DNA from: Modicisalibacter radicis
GTDB taxonomy: Bacteria > Pseudomonadota > Gammaproteobacteria > Pseudomonadales > Halomonadaceae
Assembly (NCBI RefSeq): GCF_900961225.1
Contig: NZ_CAAHFN010000049.1
Coordinates: 1 to 64,000, forward strand
Direction of reading: 5' to 3'
Length of the DNA: 64,000 bases
Positions 46,573-54,199 of this stretch are shown here, piece after piece (position 1 is the first letter of the stretch; every line of letters starts with the position of its first letter). The notes beneath the pieces were generated by a model. That model searched no databases and was not told the origin of the DNA. It saw only the letters and a list, made by a program, of their open reading frames with translations. The translations under genes and the position numbers were made by a program.

Positions 46573-47301
46573 CTACAGTATCGACGCGATGAACTGACTG
46601 AGCTCCGGTGTCCTGGGCTGAGTGAACAGTGTCTGCGGGTCGCCCGATTCGTGAATTCGGCCCTGGTGCATGAACACCACCCGGTCGCTGACGTCGCGTG
46701 CGAACTTCATCTCATGGGTGACCAATATCAGCGTCATGCCTTCCCGGGCCAGATCCTCGAGCACGCGCAGCACCTCGCCGACCAGCTCCGGGTCGAGTGC
46801 CGAGGTCACCTCGTCACACAACAACACCTTGGGATTCATCGCCAGCGCCCGGGCAATCGCCACGCGCTGCTGCTGGCCGCCGGAAAGCTGCGCCGGATAG
46901 GCGTCGATCTTTTCCCGCATTCCCACCTTGTCGAGCACCTGCTCGGCGATCCGGCGCGCCTCGTCCCGCGGTGTCTGCTTGACCACCACCGGCGCCAGCA
47001 TGACGTTGTCGACCACGGTCTTGTGCGGAAACAGATTGAAGCTCTGGAACACCATGCCGACGTTCTGGCTCAATTCGCCAGGCGACATGGCGGCGCCATC
47101 GAGACGCTGATCGGCGAGATGAATGGTGCCCCAGTCATGGCGTTCGAGCTGGTTGAGGCAACGCAGCAACGTACTCTTGCCCGATCCGCTACGTCCGATG
47201 ATCGCCACCACCTCGCCGGCCTCGACTTCCAGATCGATGCCCTTGAGTACCTCCAGGTCGCCGAAGGATTTGTGCAGGTCTTTAACGGATACCAGCGCCA
47301 T
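46573..47301 (-). CDS. polar amino-acid-type ABC transporter ATPase
   Basis: This 242-residue GlnQ/HisP-like ATPase has Walker A GRSGSGKST, signature [15 protein letters not shown], Walker B VLLCDEVTSALDP and H-loop LVTHEMKFA. The ATG at 47299-47301 overlaps the end of the upstream permease gene by 20 bases. Together with the two permeases and the binding protein at 48621 it makes a complete importer. Genomic context suggests a ureide or a nitrogen-rich compound rather than a common amino acid. Confidence 0.92.
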   Translation of the reverse strand: MALVSVKDLHKSFGDLEVLKGIDLEVEAGEVVAIIGRSGSGKSTLLRCLNQLERHDWGTIHLADQRLDGAAMSPGELSQNVGMVFQSFNLFPHKTVVDNVMLAPVVVKQTPRDEARRIAEQVLDKVGMREKIDAYPAQLSGGQQQRVAIARALAMNPKVLLCDEVTSALDPELVGEVLRVLEDLAREGMTLILVTHEMKFARDVSDRVVFMHQGRIHESGDPQTLFTQPRTPELSQFIASIL

Positions 47302-47938
47302 AGAGCTTTTTCTCCAGGTAACGGGCATAACGGGACAGCGGATAGCAGAGGATGAAGTATCCGAGCGCCACCAGCGCGAAGATGGTGAAAGGGGCGAAGG
47401 CCGCGTTGTTGAGCATGGTGCCGGCCTTGGTCAGTTCGACGAAACCGATCACCGAGGCCAGCGCGGTGCCCTTGATGACCTGTACCGAGAAACCCACGGT
47501 CGGTGGCACCGCGAGTCGCAACGCCTGCGGCAGGATGACGTGGCGCATCGACTGCAGATAGTTCAGTCCGAGCACGCGCGAGGCCTGCCACTGCCCACTG
47601 GGCACCGCCTCGACGCAGCCGCGCCAGATGTCGCACAGAAAGGCACTGGTGAAGAGCGTCAGCGCCACGCTGGCGGCAGTCCAGGCGGAGACGTCGAAGC
47701 CCAGCACGGCGGCGCCGAAATAGGCCAGGAACAGCTGCATCAACAGCGGCGTGCCCTGGAACAGGTCGACGTAAAGGCGAATCAGCAACCGGAGGGGACG
47801 GATGCCACCCATCCGCAACAGGGTCAATACCAGACCGACGACGGCGCCGCCGGCGAAGGCGATAAGCGACAGCATCACCGTCCAGCGTCCCGCCAGCAGC
47901 AGGTTGCGCACGATGTCCCACAGCGTGAAATCGGTCAT
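47282..47938 (-). CDS. polar amino-acid-type ABC transporter permease (second)
   Basis: This 218-residue HisM-type permease has five membrane helices and the EAA loop CVEAVPSGQWQASRVLGLN. Its ATG overlaps the stop of the first permease (ATGA at 47935-47938), and its end overlaps the ATPase start. A longer open reading from 48616 in the same frame is only a shadow over the other permease gene. Confidence 0.91.
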   Translation of the reverse strand: MTDFTLWDIVRNLLLAGRWTVMLSLIAFAGGAVVGLVLTLLRMGGIRPLRLLIRLYVDLFQGTPLLMQLFLAYFGAAVLGFDVSAWTAASVALTLFTSAFLCDIWRGCVEAVPSGQWQASRVLGLNYLQSMRHVILPQALRLAVPPTVGFSVQVIKGTALASVIGFVELTKAGTMLNNAAFAPFTIFALVALGYFILCYPLSRYARYLEKKLYGAGIR

Positions 47939-48606
47939 GACGAACCTCCCTGGCGAAACGCGAACAGCCGCCGCCCGACGAATTCGAACGCCAACCGCAA
48001 GCCGACCGCCAACAGCAGATAGATCAGCGTCACCACCAGATAGACCTCGAAGCCGCGGAAGCTGCGCGACTGGATGAAGTTGGCGGCGTAGGTCAGGTCG
48101 AGCACCGATATCTGGGACACCACCGCCGAGCCCAGCATGACGATGATGCACTGGCTGATCAGCGACGGGTAAACCCGCGAGAAGGCCGGCACCAGCACCA
48201 CATGGCGAAAGCCCTGCAGCCGCGACAGTCCCAGCGCACGCGCCGCCTCGTGCTGGCCGCGCGCTGTCGAGTCGATACCCGCGCGCAGGATCTCGGCAGT
48301 ATAGGCGCCAAGATTCAGCACCATCGCCAGCAGCGCGGCGACCGTAGCGCTGATCGGTATGCCCAGCGCCGGCAGACCGAAGAACAGAAAGAATAGCTGC
48401 ACGATGAACGGTGTGTTGCGAATCACCTCGACATAAGCACCGAGCACGCGACTCGCGATGGCCGACTCGCCGTCTCGGACATAGGCGACGACGACCGCCA
48501 GCGCGATACCCACGAGAGTAGTGACGACGGTAAGCCACAGCGTCGTCACCAGTCCCACGAGGATCACGTCCATGTACGGTAGCAGCGTGGAGAAATCCAG
48601 GGTCAT
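47935..48606 (-). CDS. polar amino-acid-type ABC transporter permease (first)
   Basis: This 223-residue HisQ-type permease has five membrane helices and the EAA loop AGIDSTARGQHEAARALGLS. It forms the heterodimeric channel with the 218-residue permease. It lies 14 bases downstream of the binding-protein gene. Confidence 0.91.
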   Translation of the reverse strand: MTLDFSTLLPYMDVILVGLVTTLWLTVVTTLVGIALAVVVAYVRDGESAIASRVLGAYVEVIRNTPFIVQLFFLFFGLPALGIPISATVAALLAMVLNLGAYTAEILRAGIDSTARGQHEAARALGLSRLQGFRHVVLVPAFSRVYPSLISQCIIVMLGSAVVSQISVLDLTYAANFIQSRSFRGFEVYLVVTLIYLLLAVGLRLAFEFVGRRLFAFRQGGSS

Positions 48607-48620
48607 GGACGATCACCCAC

Positions 48621-49436
48621 TCAGGTGGAAAGGTCGTCGGGCAGCGCGGAGTGGAACCACTTCTGCGACATCGCTTCCAGTGTGCCGTCTTCCTTGCCCT
48701 GCTCGATCAGTTCGTTGATCCGCGCCTTCAACGCCTCGTTGTCCTGACTCAGGCCGATATAGCAGGGCGAGTTCTTGATTCGGAAGACCATGGTCGGCGC
48801 GCGATCGGCGTTGCGCTCGGCGATCTGCGCCGCTACCACGTTGCCGGTGGCGATGTAATCCACCTGGTTGGAGAGGAATGCGGAAATCGTGGTGGCATTG
48901 TCTTCAAAGCGCTTGATCGTGGTGTCGTCAGGCGCGAGGCCCGTCAATTCCATGTCCTCGACCGAGCCACGAGTCACACCAATGGTCTTGCCGGATAGAT
49001 CGGCGGCTTCCTTCATCGGATCCGCATCGGGCGTGCCGAACACACCCAGGAAAAACGGCGCGTAGGCATCGGTGAAGTCGATCACCGCCGCGCGCTCGGG
49101 GTTCTTGCCCAGGCTGGAGATCACCAGATCGACCTTGTTGGTCTGCAGGAACGGGATCCGGTTGGCACTGGTAACGGTCACGAGTTCCAGGTCGACCTTC
49201 ATCTGGTCGGCGAGATACTGGGCCATGTCGATGTCATAGCCCTGCGGCTGCAGATCGGTGCCCACCGAGCCGAACGGCGGGAAATCCTGCGGCACGGCGA
49301 CACGCAGGGTGCCGCGCTGTTCGATGGTTTCCAGGTCGCTGGCCTGGGCCGAGGCGCCTGCCAGAACGGCGACGAGGGCGCAGCTGAGCGCCAGTAATAG
49401 GCGGCGATAAAAGCGGGGTTTGGCGAAGACAGACAT
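48621..49436 (-). CDS. periplasmic solute-binding protein, SBP_bac_3 family
   Basis: This 271-residue protein has a signal peptide ending AGASAQA (about residue 32) and a ligand-binding fold beginning LETIEQRGTLRVAVPQDFPPFGSVG, then QGYDIDMAQYLADQ, the usual family-3 signature. The FPPFG loop and RAAVIDFTDAYAPFF segments are conserved. The start at 49436 is supported by AGGAG eight bases upstream. It is the first gene of the ABC operon. Confidence 0.92.
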   Translation of the reverse strand: MSVFAKPRFYRRLLLALSCALVAVLAGASAQASDLETIEQRGTLRVAVPQDFPPFGSVGTDLQPQGYDIDMAQYLADQMKVDLELVTVTSANRIPFLQTNKVDLVISSLGKNPERAAVIDFTDAYAPFFLGVFGTPDADPMKEAADLSGKTIGVTRGSVEDMELTGLAPDDTTIKRFEDNATTISAFLSNQVDYIATGNVVAAQIAERNADRAPTMVFRIKNSPCYIGLSQDNEALKARINELIEQGKEDGTLEAMSQKWFHSALPDDLST

Positions 49437-49752
49437 GCGGAATCTCCTGACGAGAACAGGCTTGTTGTAGGAATGGAGAAACGTTTGGCCACTTCTCCGA
49501 GCCGGTAGAAACGTTCGTTCCACACAATCGGATAGCAACCTTGACGCCAACCTTCGCTTTATTGGCGCCAATTCATGGGGTTATTGATAGATAGCCGTCC
49601 ATGTCACCTGCCGAGTCGAGCCGAACGGAGGGCACCACGCCCGAAACCGGGGCACGCGAGGGGATTTCCGCACCACAAAACGATGCGAAAAATTCAGAGG
49701 CTCGGTTGACCCGTCAGCGGTGAAGGACGGCGGTGACGTGGTGCAGTTAGAG
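49437..49752 (-). promoter_or_regulatory. promoter/operator region of the ureide ABC operon
   Basis: This 316-base gap between the binding-protein start and the allantoinase stop holds no gene. It contains two copies of AGAAACGTT (49477-49485 and 49507-49515) spaced 30 bases apart, start to start, on one face of the helix. It also has an imperfect inverted repeat TTGACGCCAA (49541-49550) / TTGGCGCCAA (49562-49571). These are candidate sites for the RpiR regulator encoded downstream. Confidence 0.5.
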
Positions 49753-50679
49753 TCACGCCGGGTGTTCGGCCGCCCAGTGGCGGGCGATATCCACACGCCG
49801 GGTTATCCACACCCGGTCGTGGGCCTCGAGGTGATCGAGGAAGCGCTGCAGCGCGCGGAAGCGCCCGGGGCGCCCGACCAGCCGGCAGTGCAGGCCGATC
49901 GACAGCATCTTCGGCGTCTCCGCGCCTTCTTCATAGAGCACGTCGAAGGCATCGCGCAGATACTGGAAGAAGGGCTCGCCGTGGTCGAAGCCGGTGGGCG
50001 AGGCGAAGCGCATGTCGTTGGTGTCCAGCGTATAGGGCACGATCAGGTGGCGGTGCGTCTGGCCCTGGCTGTCCTGGACGTCGCTCCAGAACGGCAGGTC
50101 GTCGCCGTAGTAATCACTGTCGTAGAGAAAACCGCCCCGGTCGAGCAGCAGCCGCCGGGTGTTGGGGCTGTCGCGGCCGGTATACCAGCCCAGCGGTTTC
50201 TCGCCGTAGAGCGACTCGAAGATCTCGACCGCCCGGCGCATGTGGTCGCGCTCTATCGTCTCCGGCACGTTCTGGTAGTGGATCCAGCGGTAGCCGTGGC
50301 AGGCGACTTCGTGACCCAGTTCCTTGAACGCCCGGGCGACCTCGGGGTTGCGCTCGAGAGCCATCGCCACGCCGAACACGGTAAGCGGCAGGCCGCGCCG
50401 CTCGAACTCGCGGAGCACCCGCCACACGCCGGCGCGCGAACCGTATTCGTAGATCGACTCCATGCTCAGGTGGCGGTCGGGATAGGCCTCGGCCCCGGCG
50501 ATCTCGGAAAGAAACTGCTCGGAGTGGCTGTCGCCGTGCAGGACGCTGTTCTCGCCGCCCTCTTCGTAATTGAGCACGAACTGCACCGCGACACGGGCCC
50601 GGCCCGGCCAGCCGGCCTGCGGCGGCGTGCGGCCGTAGCCGATCAGGTCGCGGGGGTAGGCGGCATCCGATAGGGGCAT
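49753..50679 (-). CDS. puuE: PuuE-type allantoinase (polysaccharide-deacetylase fold)
   Basis: This 308-residue protein matches allantoinase PuuE, which opens allantoin to allantoate and is unrelated to the amidohydrolase AllB. Signatures are RDLIGYGRTPPQAGWPG, FVLNYEEGGENSVLHGD, YEYGSRAGVWRVL, HGYRWIHYQ and GWYTGRDSPNTRRL. The first gene of the minus-strand ureide cluster, it is divergent from the racemase. Confidence 0.93.
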   Translation of the reverse strand: MPLSDAAYPRDLIGYGRTPPQAGWPGRARVAVQFVLNYEEGGENSVLHGDSHSEQFLSEIAGAEAYPDRHLSMESIYEYGSRAGVWRVLREFERRGLPLTVFGVAMALERNPEVARAFKELGHEVACHGYRWIHYQNVPETIERDHMRRAVEIFESLYGEKPLGWYTGRDSPNTRRLLLDRGGFLYDSDYYGDDLPFWSDVQDSQGQTHRHLIVPYTLDTNDMRFASPTGFDHGEPFFQYLRDAFDVLYEEGAETPKMLSIGLHCRLVGRPGRFRALQRFLDHLEAHDRVWITRRVDIARHWAAEHPA

Positions 50680-50719
50680 GGCGGTTTTCCTTGTCGTTGT
50701 ACAGGCGGCGAGTGTCCAA

Positions 50720-50728
50720 TGTATACAA
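50720..50728. promoter_or_regulatory. operator-like palindrome (puuE side)
   Basis: TGTATACA (50720-50727) is a perfect 8-base palindrome followed by A, 41 bases upstream of puuE. It shares the core TGTRTACAA with the element at 50896 and resembles GntR-family operators. Confidence 0.5.
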
Positions 50729-50895
50729 GACTAACCTAGCGCCTAACGCGGCTCCACGGCAAGACGTTCCCGGTCGCTGGGCTTGTCCCTGTCCTGGCCT
50801 CAGCCGACCCGGCGAATCCTCGTCCACGACACGTTGACACCTTCCTGCCCCACCAACGCTTCTCTGCTTGCATTCGCCGCCAGTGGCCTCTAGCT

Positions 50896-50907
50896 TTTGT
50901 GTACAAA
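50896..50907. promoter_or_regulatory. operator-like palindrome (racemase side)
   Basis: TTTGT-GT-ACAAA is a 5+2+5 inverted repeat 56 bases before the racemase start and about 175 bases from the similar puuE-side site. The paired placement suggests one repressor controlling both divergent promoters. The regulator is not obvious: no GntR gene is in the window. Confidence 0.5.
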
Positions 50908-50962
50908 GTATTTCCCTATCGTAGACAACCAGGCGAGGCCGGCCTTCAGCCGCGAGACAACC

Positions 50963-51703
50963 GTGCACATTCGCGTCATCAATCCCAACACCACCGCCAG
51001 CATGACCGCCAAGATCGGCGAAGCCGCCGAGGCCATCGCCGCGCCGGGCACACACATCAGCGCGGTCACCCCGCAGGACGGTCCGGTATCGATCGAGAGC
51101 CACTTCGACGAGGCGATCAGCGCGGTCGGCGTCGCCGAGGAGGTGCGCCGCGGCGAACGCGAATCGATCGACGCCTACATCGTCGCCTGCTTCGGCGACC
51201 CCGGGCTGTTGGCCGCGCGCGAGCTGACCCGGGCGCCGGTGGTCGGCATCGCCGAGGCGGCCTTTCACATGGCCACGCTGGTCAGCACGCGCTTCTCGGT
51301 GGTCACCACGCTGGGACGCACCGCGATCATCGCCGAGCACCTGCTCGCCAGTTACGGCTTCGCCGGCCACTGCCGACGGGTGCGCGCCGCCGAGATTCCG
51401 GTACTCGAGCTGGAAGACAACAATGAGGCGGCCTTCGAGCGCATCGTCGCCGAGTGCCGGCGCGCCCGCGACGAGGATGGCATCGGCTCGATCGTGCTGG
51501 GCTGCGGCGGCATGGCCGACCTCACCGGGCGCATCAGCGACGCGGTGGGCCTGCCGGTGATCGAGGGCGTGACCGCCGCGGTCAAGCTCGCCGAGGCGCT
51601 GGTCGGGCTGGGCCTTCAGACCAGCAAGCACGGCGACCTGGCGTTCCCGCGGCCCAAGCCGTTCAGCGGCCGGTTCGCCGACTGGAGCGACTCGCGCCAC
51701 TGA
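50963..51703 (+). CDS. Asp/Glu/hydantoin racemase-family protein (probable allantoin racemase)
   Basis: This 246-residue protein has the two catalytic Cys segments of the family: VACFGDPGL and LGCGGMADL. It begins with IRVINPNTTASMT, as HpxA/hydantoin racemases do. Interconversion of (R)- and (S)-allantoin is the likely role from context. A GTG start at 50963 with GAGA upstream is preferred; the in-frame TTG at 50897 lies inside the palindrome. Confidence 0.88.
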   Translation: MHIRVINPNTTASMTAKIGEAAEAIAAPGTHISAVTPQDGPVSIESHFDEAISAVGVAEEVRRGERESIDAYIVACFGDPGLLAARELTRAPVVGIAEAAFHMATLVSTRFSVVTTLGRTAIIAEHLLASYGFAGHCRRVRAAEIPVLELEDNNEAAFERIVAECRRARDEDGIGSIVLGCGGMADLTGRISDAVGLPVIEGVTAAVKLAEALVGLGLQTSKHGDLAFPRPKPFSGRFADWSDSRH

Positions 51704-51850
51704 CCTGGCCCTGTTCGACACACGACACAAGGTAATTCCGACGACCCAGCGAGCCTGACCGCAACCAACCACAACAACGCAGCACGCCTCAGACCCACAA
51801 ACCGCCGCTTGCGGCGACGACAACAAACCGGCAAAACCGCGAGGCAACGC

Positions 51851-53212
51851 ATGACCACTTCAACCTCCCAGCCCGGGGCGGCACCCGATGCCGTCGCCAC
51901 GACGACCAAGGCCCCCGGCGACGAATCCCTGGCGCCGCAGAAGACGCGCATCATGGGACGCCTTTCCTACCTGCTGGCCTGGTTCGGCGGCTGCGTGTCG
52001 ATCGGCACCTTCGCCATGGGCTCGAGCATCGTCGGCACGCTCAACCTGCTGCAGGCGTCGCTGGCCATCGCCATCGGCTGCTTCGTGATCGGGGTGGCGC
52101 TGGCGATCAATGGCGCCGCCGGCTACAAGTACGGCATCCCGTTCATGGTCCAGGCACGCAGCGCCTTCGGCTTCACCGGCACGCGCTTTCCCGGGCTGGT
52201 GCGCGCGGTGCCGGCGATCGTCTGGTACGGCTTCCAGAGCTGGATCGGCGCCGGCGCGCTCAACGCGGTGTCGGCGACGCTGTTCGGTTTCGACAACCTG
52301 GTGTTCTACTTCATCGCCTTCCAGTTCCTGCAGATCGGCCTGTCGGTGTTCGGCTTCCAGGGCATCAAGTGGCTGGAGAACATCGGCAGCGGCTTCATTC
52401 TGGTCTCGCTGGTCTACATGTTCGTCAGCGTGATCAACAAGTACGGCGACGTGCTCGGCGAGCAGCTGATCGACATCGAGGGCACCTGGGGGCTGCCGTT
52501 CTGGGGCGCGACGATGCTGTTCCTGGGCATCTACAGCACCATGATCCTCAACGCCAGCGACTACTCCCGCGAGCTCAAGCACGGCACCGGGCCGGGGCTG
52601 CTGACCACTATCTACGCCATGTCGATCCTGCCCTGCACGCTGTTCATGGGGCTGATCGGGCTGATGGTCTCCGGGGCCACCGGCGTCGCCGATCCCATCG
52701 ACGTGTTCGCCAACGCGGTGGACAATACCCCGCTGCTGGTCACCACGCTGCTGTTCATCGCCTTCGCCCAGGTCACCACCAACGTGCTCAACAACGTGGT
52801 GCCGCCGACCTACGTGCTGATGGACGTGTTCAAGCTCAAGTTCCGCAGCGCCACGGTGATCGTCGGCCTGCTGGCCTTCGCCACCTTCCCTTGGGAGCTG
52901 GTCAAGGACGATTCGGCCGCCGGCCTGCAGCTGTTCGTGCAGACCTACTCGGCGTTTCTGGGGCCAATCTTCGCGATCATGGCGGTGGACTACTACCTGA
53001 TCCGCCGCCGCACGCTGGACCTCGACAAGCTCTACGACGTCACCGGCCCCTATCGCGGCGTCAACTACGCGGCGATCGTCGCCGCGCTGAGCGGTGCCGT
53101 GGTGGCGCTCAACGTCTCGGCGGTGTCGTGGTACGCCAGCCTGCTGCCGGCGGGGATTCTCTATTACCTGCTGATGCAGTACTGGCCGGCCTGCCGGCGC
53201 TTTCGCGACTGA
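51851..53212 (+). CDS. NCS1-family purine/cytosine/allantoin permease
   Basis: This 453-residue membrane protein has about 12 helices and NCS1 features (FGGCVSIGTFAMGSSIVG, ILNASDYSREL, VDYYLIRRR). It is 148 bases downstream of the racemase. Allantoin is the best-supported substrate from the neighbouring genes. Because a thiM gene follows, hydroxymethylpyrimidine (CytX-like) transport is an alternative. GAGG precedes the ATG at 51851; the in-frame start at 51809 is less likely. Confidence 0.87.
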   Translation: MTTSTSQPGAAPDAVATTTKAPGDESLAPQKTRIMGRLSYLLAWFGGCVSIGTFAMGSSIVGTLNLLQASLAIAIGCFVIGVALAINGAAGYKYGIPFMVQARSAFGFTGTRFPGLVRAVPAIVWYGFQSWIGAGALNAVSATLFGFDNLVFYFIAFQFLQIGLSVFGFQGIKWLENIGSGFILVSLVYMFVSVINKYGDVLGEQLIDIEGTWGLPFWGATMLFLGIYSTMILNASDYSRELKHGTGPGLLTTIYAMSILPCTLFMGLIGLMVSGATGVADPIDVFANAVDNTPLLVTTLLFIAFAQVTTNVLNNVVPPTYVLMDVFKLKFRSATVIVGLLAFATFPWELVKDDSAAGLQLFVQTYSAFLGPIFAIMAVDYYLIRRRTLDLDKLYDVTGPYRGVNYAAIVAALSGAVVALNVSAVSWYASLLPAGILYYLLMQYWPACRRFRD

Positions 53213-53224
53213 CCTCGAGGGCTA

Positions 53225-53297
53225 CCCTGTAGCGAGGGAATTGCCAGCCGGCGGCAAATGCGCCAGCGTGCTGGCGAACCGATTCGCCTACAGGGAG
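53225..53297 (+). repeat. folded REP-like or leader element overlapping the thiM ribosome-binding site
   Basis: Three helices fit a three-way junction. P1 pairs CCCTGTAG (53225-53232) with CTACAGGG (53288-53295), extended by CGA/TCG with a bulged C. P2 is TTGCC/GGCAA (53241-53245/53253-53257). P3 is CGCCAGC/GCTGGCG (53261-53267/53270-53276). The last P1 bases (GGG) are part of the GGGAG ribosome-binding site of thiM. The ends and the GCGAA/TTCGC-like flanks resemble REP/BOX-type dispersed repeats of pseudomonads. It does not match the TPP riboswitch consensus as I recall it. Confidence 0.65.
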
Positions 53298-53302
53298 CCC
53301 CC

Positions 53303-54172
53303 ATGAGTCTCAACGCGTGTGCCACCCAGGTTCCGACACCGCAGATGGTGAGCGAAGCTCACCGGCGCTTGAAGGAACAGTCGCCGCTGGTTCACTGCCT
53401 GACCAACCAGGTCACCGTCAACCTGGTCGCCAACACCCTGCTGGCGGTCGGCGCCGCGCCGGTGATGGCCGACCACCCCCAGGAAGCCGGCGACGTGGCG
53501 CGCCAGGCCGGCGCCGTGCTGGTCAATCTGGGGACTCCCAGCGACCACCAGATCGAGGCGATGCACCGCGCCATCGCCGCGGCCGGCGAGGCACGCGTGC
53601 CCTGGGTGCTCGACCCGGTGGGTGCCGGTGCGCTGACGCTGCGTCGGCGCTGGGCCGGGGAGTTGCTCGCCCACCGGCCGACGCTGTTGCGCGGCAACGC
53701 CGCCGAGGTCATCGCCCTGGGAGGTCAGGCCGAGGGTGGCGGGCGCGGCGTCGACAGCGCGCGTGCCAGCGCGGAAGCCCGTGACGCCGCCCGCCGATTG
53801 CTTGCACGTTGCGGCGGCGTGGCGGTTTCCGGGGTACAGGATCGCCTGATGACGCGGGTCGACAACGACGGCCGGACATGCCCGCTCGAGCTGCGCCTCG
53901 ACGGCGGCAGCGCCCTCCAGGCGCGCATGACCGGCAGCGGCTGCGCGCTGGGGGCGATGAGTGCCGCCTATGCCGCGGTCTGCGACGATCCCGCCGAGGC
54001 CATGCTCGCCGCCCATGCGCATGCCGCGGCCACGGCCGAACGGGCCGAAGCCCGCGCCGACGGCCCGGGCAGTTTCGCGGTGGCCTGGCTGGATGCGTTG
54101 GCCGACCCCGCACTCGACCTGGCCGGCTTCGTCGAGCAGCGCCTGGAAGCCGAGTGGCTGAGCGACGGCTAA
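53303..54172 (+). CDS. thiM: hydroxyethylthiazole kinase
   Basis: This 289-residue ribokinase-fold enzyme phosphorylates 4-methyl-5-(2-hydroxyethyl)thiazole in thiamine salvage. Signatures are SPLVHCLTNQVTVNLVANTLLAVGA, PVMADHPQEA, WVLDPVGAGA, RGNAAEVIAL and MTGSGCALGAMSAA (anion hole and catalytic Cys). thiD and thiE are not adjacent. The start at 53303 with GGGAG is chosen over the in-frame 53258, which lies within the folded element. Confidence 0.94.
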   Translation: MSLNACATQVPTPQMVSEAHRRLKEQSPLVHCLTNQVTVNLVANTLLAVGAAPVMADHPQEAGDVARQAGAVLVNLGTPSDHQIEAMHRAIAAAGEARVPWVLDPVGAGALTLRRRWAGELLAHRPTLLRGNAAEVIALGGQAEGGGRGVDSARASAEARDAARRLLARCGGVAVSGVQDRLMTRVDNDGRTCPLELRLDGGSALQARMTGSGCALGAMSAAYAAVCDDPAEAMLAAHAHAAATAERAEARADGPGSFAVAWLDALADPALDLAGFVEQRLEAEWLSDG

Positions 54173-54199
54173 TCCGGGGTCAACAGCCCCGGATGACCC

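Noticed and set aside
47282..48616. 444-codon minus-strand frame spanning both permease genes as a possible fusion
   Set aside because: The first half is only the wrong frame of the first permease. The real second permease begins at ATG 47938 and overlaps the first by ATGA.
53213..53302. TPP riboswitch ahead of thiM
   Set aside because: The folded element here lacks the CTGAGA and ACCTGA-type core motifs of the TPP aptamer.
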